Positions 1 to 8,481 of a stretch of 64,000 nt of DNA are shown piece by piece (within the stretch, counting starts at the first letter, position 1; the number at the start of each line of letters is the position of its first letter). The stretch is taken from the NCBI RefSeq assembly GCF_003151075.1, contig NZ_CP029482.1:6664001-6728000 (forward strand). The letters run 5' to 3'. Made by a program: the position numbers and the translations under genes. This DNA is from Pseudomonas sp. 31-12 (GTDB lineage: Bacteria > Pseudomonadota > Gammaproteobacteria > Pseudomonadales > Pseudomonadaceae). The notes under the pieces are model-generated. The model made no database searches, was not told where the DNA came from, and saw nothing but the letters and a program-made list of their open reading frames with translations.

Positions 1-425
1 CATGCCTCTTCACCGTGCACGGTGGCGAGGACTTTACGGGCACCGCCAAAATCACGGTGCTCGCCCAGATAAACGCCTTGCCAGGTCCCCAGCGCCAGTC
101 GGCCTGCCGAAATCGGCAAACTGAGCTGACAGCCAAGCACGCTGGCCTTGAAGTGCGCCGGGAGGTCGTCCAGGCCTTCGTCGTTATGCTCATAGCCGTC
201 TGTTCCTTGTGGGATCAGACGATTGAAAAATCGTTCGAAGTCGCGACGTACCGCCGGATCGGCGTTCTCGTTGATGGTCAACGACGCCGAGGTATGCTGC
301 AGCCACAGATGCAACAGACCGACCCGACACGCCTTGAGTTCAGGCAGGCCGGCGAGTAACTCGTCCGTTACCAGATGAAAGCCCCGGGGCCGTGCCCGCA
401 GGGTAATCAGAGTCTGTTGCCACAT
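1..425 (-). CDS. yjbQ: YjbQ family protein (UPF0047), stop codon just outside window
   Basis: Reading leftwards from ATG 423-425, 141 sense codons run to base 3, and the stop lies just beyond the window edge (the last two bases read TG). The length equals that of the YjbQ/UPF0047 family (about 140 aa). The protein starts MWQQTLITLRARPRGFHL and contains the family core HTSASLTINENADP near residue 47 and a GTWQGVYLGEHRD stretch near the C-terminus. Family members are small trimeric cytosolic proteins; some have thiamine-phosphate synthase activity in vitro, but the physiological role is unsettled. The gene lies downstream of amtB on the same strand, separated by a terminator, so it is probably a separate transcription unit. 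Family assignment is firm; the function is borrowed from the family. Confidence 0.85.
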   Translation of the reverse strand, partial: MWQQTLITLRARPRGFHLVTDELLAGLPELKACRVGLLHLWLQHTSASLTINENADPAVRRDFERFFNRLIPQGTDGYEHNDEGLDDLPAHFKASVLGCQLSLPISAGRLALGTWQGVYLGEHRDFGGARKVLATVHGEEA

Positions 426-596
426 ACAGTTCTCCGCACGTTCGGGGCGCATTCTAGCGCGCTCTGGGAAAAAACAAAGGCCCTAATATTCCTTCAATCA
501 TGTAAGCCATTGGCCGCAGAAAAACGCCCGTCTTAAACGCCACTAAACGTGTACGAAAAAACCTTTCAGCAGTCCCTTCACTGACAAACTCCAGAC

Positions 597-625
597 AAAA
601 AAATGCCCGGCAAGCCGGGCAAGTT
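597..625. terminator. Rho-independent terminator after amtB
   Basis: GCCCGGCAAGCCGGGC at 605-620 forms a compact hairpin. It is flanked by an A-run on the left (a T-run in the amtB transcript) and by AAGTTTTTT on the right, so it can work in both directions. It sits 15 to 43 bases past the amtB stop. Confidence 0.8.
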
Positions 626-639
626 TTTTATGCGCGTGC

Positions 640-1977
640 TTACAAGTTGTAGCCGCGTTCGTTGTGGAGTGCCAGGTCGATGCCGACGGCCTCTTCTTCT
701 TCCGTGATACGCAGACCCATGACAGCGTCCAGTACCTTGAGAATGACGTAGGTGACGATCGCGGTGTAGATCACCGTGAAGCCCACGCCTTTGCACTGAA
801 TCCAGACTTGAGCGGCGATGTCGGTGACGGTGCCAAAGCCACCCAGGGACGGTGCGGCGAACACACCGGTCAGGATCGCGCCGAGGATACCGCCGATACC
901 GTGCACACCGAAGGCGTCCAGGGAATCGTCATAGCCAAGTTTGCGTTTCAGGGTGGTGGCGCAGAAGAAGCACACCACGCCTGCTGCCAGACCGATGACC
1001 AGCGCGCCCATCGGGCCCACGGTGCCAGCGGCCGGGGTGATGGCGACCAGACCGGCCACAACACCCGAAGCGATACCCAGTGCACTTGGTTTGCCGTGGG
1101 TGATCCACTCGGCGAACATCCAGCCCAGTGCAGCAGCGGCGGTTGCGATCTGGGTCACCAGCATCGCCATACCGGCGGTGCCGTTGGCCGCAGCGGCGGA
1201 ACCGGCGTTGAAACCGAACCAACCCACCCACAGCATCGCGGCGCCCATCAGGGTGTAACCGAGGTTGTGCGGCGCCATCGGCGTGGTCGGGAAGCCTTTA
1301 CGCTTGCCGAGCACGATGCACGCAACCAGACCGGCCACACCGGCGTTGATGTGCACCACGGTGCCGCCAGCGAAGTCGAGCACGCCCCAGTCCCACATCA
1401 GGCCGCCGTTGCCGGACCAGACCATGTGCGCAATCGGTGCGTAAACCAGGGTGAACCACACGCCCATGAAGATCAGCATGGCGGAGAACTTCATCCGCTC
1501 GGCGAAGGCACCGACGATCAGCGCAGGGGTGATGATGGCGAAGGTCATCTGGAAGGTGATGAACACCGCCTCAGGGAACAGCGCCGCAGGACCGGTCAGG
1601 CTCGACGGCGTGACACCGGCGAGGAATGCCTTGCCCATGCCACCGAAGAACGAGTTGAAGTTGACGACGCCCTGCTCCATGCCGGTGGTGTCGAACGCGA
1701 TGCTGTAGCCATAAATGACCCACAGAATGCTGATCAGACCGGTAATGGCGAAGCACTGCATCATCACGGAAAGAATGTTTTTGGAGCGAACCATGCCGCC
1801 GTAGAACAGGGCGAGGCCGGGAATGGTCATGAACAGCACGAGGGCTGTCGAGGTCATCATCCAGGCGGTATCGCCGGAGTTGAGGACTGGGGCCGCCACT
1901 TCGTCTGCCGCCATAGCCAGGCTGGGCATTACGAGGGACAACAGGGCTCCTAGCCCTGCGAATTTACGCAGAGTCAT
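640..1977 (-). CDS. amtB: Ammonium transporter AmtB
   Basis: 445-aa Amt/MEP/Rh family channel in the inner membrane that conducts ammonium. ATG at 1977 is chosen because AGGAGA lies just upstream and the product then starts with a signal-like segment MTLRKFAGLGALLSLVMPSLAMAA, as Amt proteins do. Eleven hydrophobic segments follow. The pore histidines are visible in APIAHMVW and DAFGVHGIGG, and the AmtB signature region AGGTVVHINAGVAGL is present. The C-terminal tail contains GLRITEEEEAVGIDLALHNERGY, the cytoplasmic segment that docks with GlnK. It lies 37 bp downstream of glnK on the same strand, the usual nitrogen-starvation operon. Confidence 0.97.
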   Translation of the reverse strand: MTLRKFAGLGALLSLVMPSLAMAADEVAAPVLNSGDTAWMMTSTALVLFMTIPGLALFYGGMVRSKNILSVMMQCFAITGLISILWVIYGYSIAFDTTGMEQGVVNFNSFFGGMGKAFLAGVTPSSLTGPAALFPEAVFITFQMTFAIITPALIVGAFAERMKFSAMLIFMGVWFTLVYAPIAHMVWSGNGGLMWDWGVLDFAGGTVVHINAGVAGLVACIVLGKRKGFPTTPMAPHNLGYTLMGAAMLWVGWFGFNAGSAAAANGTAGMAMLVTQIATAAAALGWMFAEWITHGKPSALGIASGVVAGLVAITPAAGTVGPMGALVIGLAAGVVCFFCATTLKRKLGYDDSLDAFGVHGIGGILGAILTGVFAAPSLGGFGTVTDIAAQVWIQCKGVGFTVIYTAIVTYVILKVLDAVMGLRITEEEEAVGIDLALHNERGYNL

Positions 1978-2014
1978 ATTGTTTTCTCCTGGGGCGTTGG
2001 GTTTGTGGCGGCGT

Positions 2015-2521
<507 letters not shown>

Positions 2522-2770
2522 TCACAGCGACTGCATCAGTGCATGGGTTACGACTGACTAAGCAGAAAGCTTGCCATCTCGCCAAAACCCACTGAATTCA
2601 ATCCTTTGGCCGCTGCGGACAGCCGCTTCACACAATCAGCCCGACAGATACGCACAACAACAGTGCGCGACCGTCCATCCACATGCGCGAAAAGCGTGCA
2701 TCCCTGCTGTCGGAATTGACTATAGACACTGCGTGATACACTGCCCGCCATTGTTGACAGGACATTTCCC

Positions 2771-3031
2771 ATGCTCGCACCCAAAGACTTCCTCGACGCC
2801 CTGACCGGCACCGCCTCCCGCCTCTTCAGCGGCGAAACCCCGTTGCCGAAAAGCGAAATCGAAAGCCAGTTCAAGGCGCTGTTGCAGAGCGGCTTCAGCA
2901 AGCTGGACCTGGTGAGTCGTGAAGAGTTTGATAGCCAGATGGTTGTGCTGGCACGGACTCGGGCGCGGCTGGAAAGCCTCGAAGCGAAGGTTGCCGAGCT
3001 GGAAACGAAGCTCAACCCGCCCACCGAATAA
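2771..3031 (+). CDS. ubiK: Ubiquinone biosynthesis accessory factor UbiK (BMFP domain)
   Basis: 86-aa protein of the YqiC/UbiK (membrane fusogenic activity) family. ATG 2771 begins MLAPKDFLDALTG. An amphipathic N-terminal half is followed by the typical coiled-coil C-terminus (SREEFDSQMVVLARTRARLE, then heptads ESLEAKVAELETKL). UbiK binds UbiJ and helps the late steps of ubiquinone synthesis at the inner membrane under aerobic conditions. In Pseudomonas it commonly lies between glnK-amtB and comM, as here. Single-gene unit, transcribed divergently from glnK. Confidence 0.93.
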   Translation: MLAPKDFLDALTGTASRLFSGETPLPKSEIESQFKALLQSGFSKLDLVSREEFDSQMVVLARTRARLESLEAKVAELETKLNPPTE

Positions 3032-3048
3032 CCCAGCTGACAATGCAG

Positions 3049-3162
3049 TCCCCTGTGGGAGCGAGCCTGCTCGCGATTAGAGTCGCCTCGGTCTACCAGC
3101 CCTCCCACACTGGACAGACCACACCCCTGTAGGAGCTGCCGCAGGCTGCGATCTTTTGATCT
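3049..3162. repeat. Two REP-type intergenic elements
   Basis: CCTGTGGGAGCGAGCCTGCTCGCGA (within 3051-3077; core GAGCGAGCCTGCTCGC) and CTGTAGGAGCTGCCGCAGGC (from about 3127) are degenerate forms of the Pseudomonas REP palindrome. They sit downstream of ubiK. No gene is seen between 3032 and 3340. Confidence 0.7.
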
Positions 3163-3344
3163 TCCGCCCCGCCACCGTCTCGGCAACGTCCTACAAAGAT
3201 CACCACCGCCGTCCGATAGCGCCGCGAAGCCCAGGTTCCTAAGCTCATCCCCAGCTGAATATTCAGCACTGGGTTTGGCGACCTGGAAGACCCCGACGCA
3301 CCGCGACCACATTCGACTGAGGAATTTATTCCCATCACGAATTA

Positions 3345-3422
3345 TGGCGGCTATGCGTGGGAGACCTTCGGGTCTGCCGGTTCTCGGGTGTCACCGGTTC
3401 GCCAACCCGCGCATAGCTGCCA
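3345..3422 (+). ncRNA. Candidate structured RNA / 5' leader (three-way junction)
   Basis: A 17-bp outer stem pairs 3345-3361 with 3406-3422 (GGCGGCTATGCGTGGG against CCCGCGCATAGCTGCC, with two G-U wobbles and a closing T-A). Inside are AGACC-TTCG-GGTCT (3362-3375), a cUUCGg-type tetraloop hairpin, and a second arm CCGGT (3377-3381) with ACCGG (3393-3397). Wobbles in a long stem favour RNA over a protein-binding palindrome. It lies 60 nt before the BRO-N start on the same strand, and a CCCTTTTCGTTT tract follows the stem, so it could be a leader, an attenuator or a short sRNA. I do not recognise a named Rfam family. Confidence 0.5.
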
Positions 3423-3481
3423 CCCTTTTCGTTTGGCGACGATCAGAAGCAGTTTTCTTCACTCGACCCCGAGAATGCACC

Positions 3482-4003
3482 ATGAATGAAAACTATCTAA
3501 TCCCTCACGTCTTCACCCGCCACAAACTCCACCTCCACGCGCTTTTAATCGAAAACCAGCCTTGGTTCAGCGCCCGAGACCTGGGCCGCCTGCTTCGCCT
3601 TTTCCTCGACGAACGCGCCGTCCGAAAACTCGATCCCGATCAACATCAATCCGCGCGAGTCGTCATCCACGGCACCCTCGAAAACACCCTGCTGATCAGC
3701 GAGTCCGGCGTCTACGCCCTGCTCGTCTACCACTACTGCCCCGAATACCGAGGACTGCGCGAATGGCTGACCCACGACGTAGTGCCAGCGCTCAGAGATG
3801 CCCAACAACCGACGTCAACCGAACGCCCGGTGCTGAGCCTGTTGAACTGGCCCGAGATGTCGCTGAGTTTGCTGCACTGGAATAACCAGCCGTGGATTCG
3901 GTTGCAGGATGTTCCGCAGATGCTGGCGGATAGTGAACGGTCGCAGACTGTGGTCAATGCATCGTGGTGGAAGCGTGCTTCGCGGAGGCTGCAGTCGCTT
4001 TAG
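3482..4003 (+). CDS. BRO-N domain protein (phage antirepressor type)
   Basis: 173 aa from ATG 3482; longer in-frame extensions would read through the structured element upstream. Residues about 12-105 match the BRO-N pattern: QPWFSARDLGRLL near the start, then LLISESGVYALLVYH and REWLTHDVVPALRD. BRO-N is a DNA-binding module first described in phage and baculovirus proteins and frequent as single-domain genes in Pseudomonas chromosomes. The second half (about 110-173) repeats the opening pattern weakly (LLHWNNQPWIRLQDVPQML), suggesting a second degenerate copy. It ends convergently with, and overlaps by 4 nt, the HigA-like gene. A regulatory role is inferred from the domain only. Confidence 0.75.
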   Translation: MNENYLIPHVFTRHKLHLHALLIENQPWFSARDLGRLLRLFLDERAVRKLDPDQHQSARVVIHGTLENTLLISESGVYALLVYHYCPEYRGLREWLTHDVVPALRDAQQPTSTERPVLSLLNWPEMSLSLLHWNNQPWIRLQDVPQMLADSERSQTVVNASWWKRASRRLQSL

Positions 4004-4278
4004 GTGGACAAAGCGCGACCACTCTCGATTTCGGCTTTACGCAGATCGTAAGTCGATTGCAGCTTCAGCCAGAACTCGGGCGTGGTATTCAGGCAGCGAG
4101 ATAACTTGCCCGCTAGATCGGCACTGACACAACGCTGGTACATGACGATTTCGTTTACCGTTTTCAACGACTCGTCCGACGAATGGGCGAACGCTGATTC
4201 TGAAATACCCAACGGCTCAAGAAACTCCTCCTTGAGGATTTCGCCGGGATGAACCGGCCGCATTCCATTTTTTTTCAT
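4000..4278 (-). CDS. HigA-family HTH antitoxin, no adjacent toxin
   Basis: 92-aa XRE/HigA protein with the hallmark MRPVHPGEILKEEFLEPLGIS and the terminal TPEFWLKLQSTYDLRKAE. ATG 4278 has GGAGAG upstream. HigA normally neutralises the ribosome-dependent mRNase HigB and represses the higBA operon. A HigB gene would be expected immediately upstream (4279-4560), but no ORF with a HigB-like ending is there. It is therefore an orphan antitoxin or a repurposed regulator. The helix-turn-helix segment AFAHSSDESLKTVNEIV departs from the usual sequence (SSDESLKT where ALDVSPPT is common). Confidence 0.8.
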   Translation of the reverse strand: MKKNGMRPVHPGEILKEEFLEPLGISESAFAHSSDESLKTVNEIVMYQRCVSADLAGKLSRCLNTTPEFWLKLQSTYDLRKAEIESGRALST

Positions 4279-4564
4279 TTTTCTCTCCGAAGGCAGCGAT
4301 CAATTGACGATCATAAGCAGCCCTGCCTGCCAGACAGGATCGCTCACACCCTTTCGCCGGAGTCCTTCAGTAATCCAGGCAACGTCCTACAACAACCTCA
4401 TCCCGCGACTGATTACGTCGAAAATCCCCACTCCCTTACGCTTCACCCATCAGAAAGACACTAGCAACATCCTGCGAAAATTTGGCACCTGCGCCATTAC
4501 GCGCCCCCGACTACCCTTCAAAAAACCGCAGGAAGCGGTTCCCGTAAAAGCTCAAGGAACGACC

Positions 4565-5474
4565 ATGTCCCTCTCCATCGTCCACAGCCGCGCCCAGATT
4601 GGCGTGGATGCGCCCGCCGTTACCGTAGAAGTCCATTTGGCCAACGGTCTGCCGTCATTGACGATGGTCGGCTTGCCCGAAGCGGCAGTAAAGGAAAGCA
4701 AGGACCGGGTGCGCAGCGCGATCATCAATTCAGGCCTGCAATTTCCGGCTCGGCGTATCACGTTGAATCTCGCGCCTGCGGACTTACCTAAGGATGGCGG
4801 ACGGTTTGATCTGGCGATTGCCCTGGGGATTCTGTCGGCCAGTGTGCAGGTGCCAACGTTGACGCTGGATGACATTGAATGCCTGGGAGAGTTGGCGTTG
4901 TCTGGCGCGGTACGTGCCGTGAGAGGCGTGTTGCCGGCGGCGCTCGCCGCACGCAAGGCCGGGCGCTCGCTGATGGTGCCGCGGGCGAACGCCGAGGAGG
5001 CGTGCCTGGCGTCCGGATTGAAGGTGTTTGCCGTGGACCACCTGCTGGAAGCCGTTGCGCACTTCAATGGGCATACGCCTGTCGAGCCCTACGTTTCCAA
5101 TGGCTTGCTTTACGCCAGCAAACCCTATCCGGACTTGAATGAGGTGCAGGGGCAAATCTCGGCCAAGCGCGCATTGCTGATTGCGGCGGCAGGGGCTCAT
5201 AACCTGCTTTTTAGCGGACCGCCAGGAACCGGGAAAACATTGTTGGCGAGTCGTTTGCCGGGTTTGCTTCCACCGCTCGCCGAAAACGAGGCGCTGGAAG
5301 TCGCAGCCATTCAATCCGTCACCAGTTGCGTGCCCTTGAGCCACTGGCCGCAACGACCCTTCCGCCAGCCCCATCACTCGGCCTCCGGCCCGGCGTTGGT
5401 GGGTGGTGGTTCGAAGCCACAACCCGGCGAAATCACCCTCGCCCACCACGGTGTGCTGTTCCTCGATGAACTCC
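4565..5474 (+). pseudogene. comM: comM (yifB, Mg-chelatase-like AAA+ ATPase), 5' part interrupted by the island
   Basis: Start ATG 4565 (MSLSIVHSRAQIGVDAPAVT) follows CAAGGAACG. The fragment holds the Lon-protease-like S5 fold domain (GLPSLTMVGLPEAAVKES) and the AAA+ Walker A GPPGTGKT at about residue 219, and reaches FLDEL of Walker B. It then runs into QVLL and a stop that belong to the island. Wild-type ComM reads FLDELPEFDR, and PEFDRKVLKVLREPLESG resumes at 40971. ComM is a hexameric helicase that promotes branch migration during natural transformation, so the insertion should abolish this function. Confidence 0.95.
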
Positions 5475-5495
5475 AGGTTTTGCTGTGATACGCAT
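5475..5495 (+). repeat. Left end (attL) with recombinase-type terminal sequence
   Basis: After the comM junction the sequence reads AGGTTTTGCTGTGATACGCA. The TTTGCTGT block recurs in inverted orientation at the other end of the island, about 5-7 bp from the junction in each case. This is the arrangement expected of core-type recombinase sites flanking a short crossover region. Confidence 0.6.
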
Positions 5496-6198
5496 ATTGT
5501 CAAACATGCATATCTAATTGATTTATATCTGTTTTTTTATGCTATTCCGCAATCGAATTATCTGACAACTATCGCTCCAACGCAGCCCTTGATAAACCAA
5601 GTCCAGCGCACCAAATGAACAGTGCTGAGCCGTGTGATACGGCACACGGAGTCACCACCAACCAAGCTCGCCGTTTCCAATTCTAAAGCGGGCCAACCAG
5701 CTGAACACCTCAATACCTCCCGATACCCCAACGGGCGCATGCTAATTGGCTGCATCCCAATCGTTACAGTATCTACGCACCACATCGAAGGTCGTGAGGT
5801 GCAGCACCTTATAGCCCCCAGAAGCAAACGGAATCTCAAGTTGAATCTCAGAAAATCACTACCTTTGAATATCCTTACTGATGTATGACACTAGCTACAT
5901 CCCAGGCAGTTGCGGCGCGACCAACCCGAAAACCGAACTCAACACGACCACCAGCAAAAAAAATCTTATTGAACTTTATCATTTATTATTTACAAAACTT
6001 GTAAAGCATATAATAAACAAAAATATAAAATCTTTTAAAATACATGGAGATACAAACCTGCACAAAATTTTGATTGATACACTTTTTTCATTTAACAAAA
6101 ATAAAGAACACGACACCATGAGCAATATTTTTTTTACTGTTGCAGGCTGCTGAAACTTATGTAATCTGAAAGAACCTCATCTCTATCAGATACTCTAC
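5496..6198. other. AT-rich left-end region, no confident gene
   Basis: About 700 bp between the left end and the first recombinase gene. An open frame at 5881-6153 (90 codons, rich in Lys/Asn/Ile) has no ribosome-binding site and no recognisable motif; the other frames here look like chance. The region probably holds accessory recombinase-binding sites and the promoter of the recombinase operon. I saw no clear -35/-10 pair. Confidence 0.4.
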
Positions 6199-8481
6199 AT
6201 GCCGCATCTAATCCCATCACCGACGAGCTACTTGAGCAAGATGCCGCTTACGCGGGTGAGTCCGTGCTTCGTCGCTCATGTGATGTACATCGCTGACTCC
6301 AATAAGTACGTCTGCAAGGATGATTTATCATTAGGGAAATTTTTTAAGCTCCTAGAGTGTGTTTTGCTGATAGCCAACATAGATCTATCACGCGAAAAAA
6401 TAGGTTCACCTGAGTTTATGAAAATCATGAATCTACTCATAGGAGCACTTGCATCTAAAAAATTTGCAGGCTGGACCAATCGACACCGATACTCAGTAAC
6501 TGAACAATGTAAAGTTCTGATCCAGCTAATCTATGACCATCATCGCCTGGATTATAAACTACCGTACATCGGATTTCATCTTAATAGCGAAGATATAAAC
6601 GCTTTAGTTAATAACTTTGAAAAATTATCAATTCGACCAGAAGTAAAACTATATCTGAATGGCTGGAAATGTAGAAACGCCAAAGGTAAAACCGTAAGCA
6701 TCGAACTCTACGAGCTATACAAATCTCATGGCGCAGAGTTCACCATCGGTATTTATAATGTTTGCCAAAGTTATTTGGCCACAAGAGCTTCATGTTACAT
6801 CTATGCAATTAGGCCTCTTATAAACCTCCTAACCAACGAATATAAAGACTCTACGGCACGGGAACTTAACGACCCAGATTTTACCGAAAGACTGTTTTCC
6901 GATATGCGAAAAAAGTACTTTATGGAAAATCATGACGAGAACAGTCCGACACGATTTCGTACATTATGCAAACATTGGCGCGGACCTATCTCATTCTTTC
7001 TGGAGAATAAATTATTTCCTTCAGGTCTAATAGCTAAACCACGACGTGGCTTGCCTACAAACACCCCGCCAAGACACTTGGCTGAAACACATATGGGGAA
7101 GAACGAAGACGGCAAAAATATAAGTAGCAAGCTTACTTTTGACGTTCCGCTGGAAGTCACTGACGACGAAGCCATCGAGCTTATATTCGGCCAAGTTAGC
7201 AAAGACATTACCACAATTACTAGCTGGGCGAAATATTCAATAGCTAGATACTATAAAAAATTCGACACGGCATTTAAACACAGCCAAATAGGCAGCATCA
7301 CGCCAGCAGCGAACATTGTAAAGAAAGTAGACAGCATGGCAGAGTTATCGCCACAGCAGATACAATATGTAGTTCATAAATTTCGCGAGTTCGGCTACCA
7401 AACCTATCCAGACTCACTTGCTGGAACGCAACACTTCAGGGTCCCCCTCACAGCTGCGGCTGAAATCTTAGGGCTACCGAATCGAGAGATCCTGACCGCT
7501 TATGCGGCATACCTTATTGTCGTCCATCCGGAGGTGACCCCATCGTTTCTATCGACCCTGGAGCTATACGACGCACACGGTAGATACTCCGGTTATATTG
7601 AAGTGGACAATGTAGTTTATCTAAAAGGCTACAAGCGTAGAAAAGGAAAAAAGAAAGCTGAACAGATTGTATTTCTAACGCCTGAAACTAATGACGCCGT
7701 GAAAAAGCTCATTGAAATGGCTCGGCCACTTAGAGAGTTTCTACGTAGAAACGGGGATGATAACTGGAGACTTTTATTTCTTAGTCGCGGTCGACTTTTC
7801 TCATACCCTAGCCCCGTCAAATTCGAAATGGGCAACCAGTATAGATCCACCCTAGAAAAAGAACTTATTGAATCAACTAGTATTAGTTCGAATTACGCGA
7901 GAACTCTTGCAAAACGGATAACACTCACGGCGGTCAGGGCAACTTCTGCAATCAAACTTTATATAGAAGATAGAGATCTTGCTGGGGTTTCCAAGCGATT
8001 AGGGCACGATGAGTTTTCTATAAAGCTCCTTAAAAGTTACGTTCCTAGCGCACTCATTCGCTTCTTTGCGGTACGCTGGATTCGAATTGTACAACACCTA
8101 ATTATATTCGAAGCGGTTAGCGATACGGATTACTTATCGCCAGCAACGGGAATGACGATTGATCAGGCTAAGCAATTCATCAAAAATCATGTCGTGAACT
8201 TCAGAAAACACTTCAATACTGAATGCGAGAATGCAGGTTCTATACAGGCTAATGACAACGATACTGAGATCATTATTTCGGTGGACATTAGCTCTTTAAG
8301 ACTGCTGCTAGACTTTAGCAATCGCGATTTAAACAGAGAAAACAACGACTCGACGGACGCATATTGGATAAGAATAAGTAGGCTATTAATTGATCATATT
8401 GGAGATGAAAATTTCAACCGACCAGACATTAAGGCGATGCTCGCATCCGCACGACTGATAACACCAGTGGTGAACACATGA
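6199..8481 (+). CDS. Large tyrosine-recombinase-like protein with degenerate active site
   Basis: 760 aa, first gene of the island's recombinase operon. The C-terminal third (about 430-650) has the recombinase layout, but key residues are replaced. Where box I should read G-R-x-x-E it has VHPEVTPSFLSTLEL, without the arginine. Box II reads TAVR instead of HxxR. The later LGHDEFSIKLLKSYVP keeps the GH and a tyrosine. A lysine-rich turn GYKRRKGKKK precedes box II. It may therefore act as a structural or DNA-binding partner rather than a catalyst. The N-terminal ~400 residues match nothing I know. No good ribosome-binding site precedes ATG 6199, and Met at 6241 is an alternative. It overlaps the next gene by 4 nt (ATGA). 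Confidence 0.7.
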   Translation: MPHLIPSPTSYLSKMPLTRVSPCFVAHVMYIADSNKYVCKDDLSLGKFFKLLECVLLIANIDLSREKIGSPEFMKIMNLLIGALASKKFAGWTNRHRYSVTEQCKVLIQLIYDHHRLDYKLPYIGFHLNSEDINALVNNFEKLSIRPEVKLYLNGWKCRNAKGKTVSIELYELYKSHGAEFTIGIYNVCQSYLATRASCYIYAIRPLINLLTNEYKDSTARELNDPDFTERLFSDMRKKYFMENHDENSPTRFRTLCKHWRGPISFFLENKLFPSGLIAKPRRGLPTNTPPRHLAETHMGKNEDGKNISSKLTFDVPLEVTDDEAIELIFGQVSKDITTITSWAKYSIARYYKKFDTAFKHSQIGSITPAANIVKKVDSMAELSPQQIQYVVHKFREFGYQTYPDSLAGTQHFRVPLTAAAEILGLPNREILTAYAAYLIVVHPEVTPSFLSTLELYDAHGRYSGYIEVDNVVYLKGYKRRKGKKKAEQIVFLTPETNDAVKKLIEMARPLREFLRRNGDDNWRLLFLSRGRLFSYPSPVKFEMGNQYRSTLEKELIESTSISSNYARTLAKRITLTAVRATSAIKLYIEDRDLAGVSKRLGHDEFSIKLLKSYVPSALIRFFAVRWIRIVQHLIIFEAVSDTDYLSPATGMTIDQAKQFIKNHVVNFRKHFNTECENAGSIQANDNDTEIIISVDISSLRLLLDFSNRDLNRENNDSTDAYWIRISRLLIDHIGDENFNRPDIKAMLASARLITPVVNT

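Noticed and set aside
664..1953. 429-codon open frame opposite amtB
   Set aside because: Antisense shadow of a clear AmtB gene; composition (His/Gly/Arg-rich) is not protein-like.
5881..6153. 90-codon open frame at the island's left end
   Set aside because: No ribosome-binding site, low-complexity AT-driven composition; could be real but not supported.
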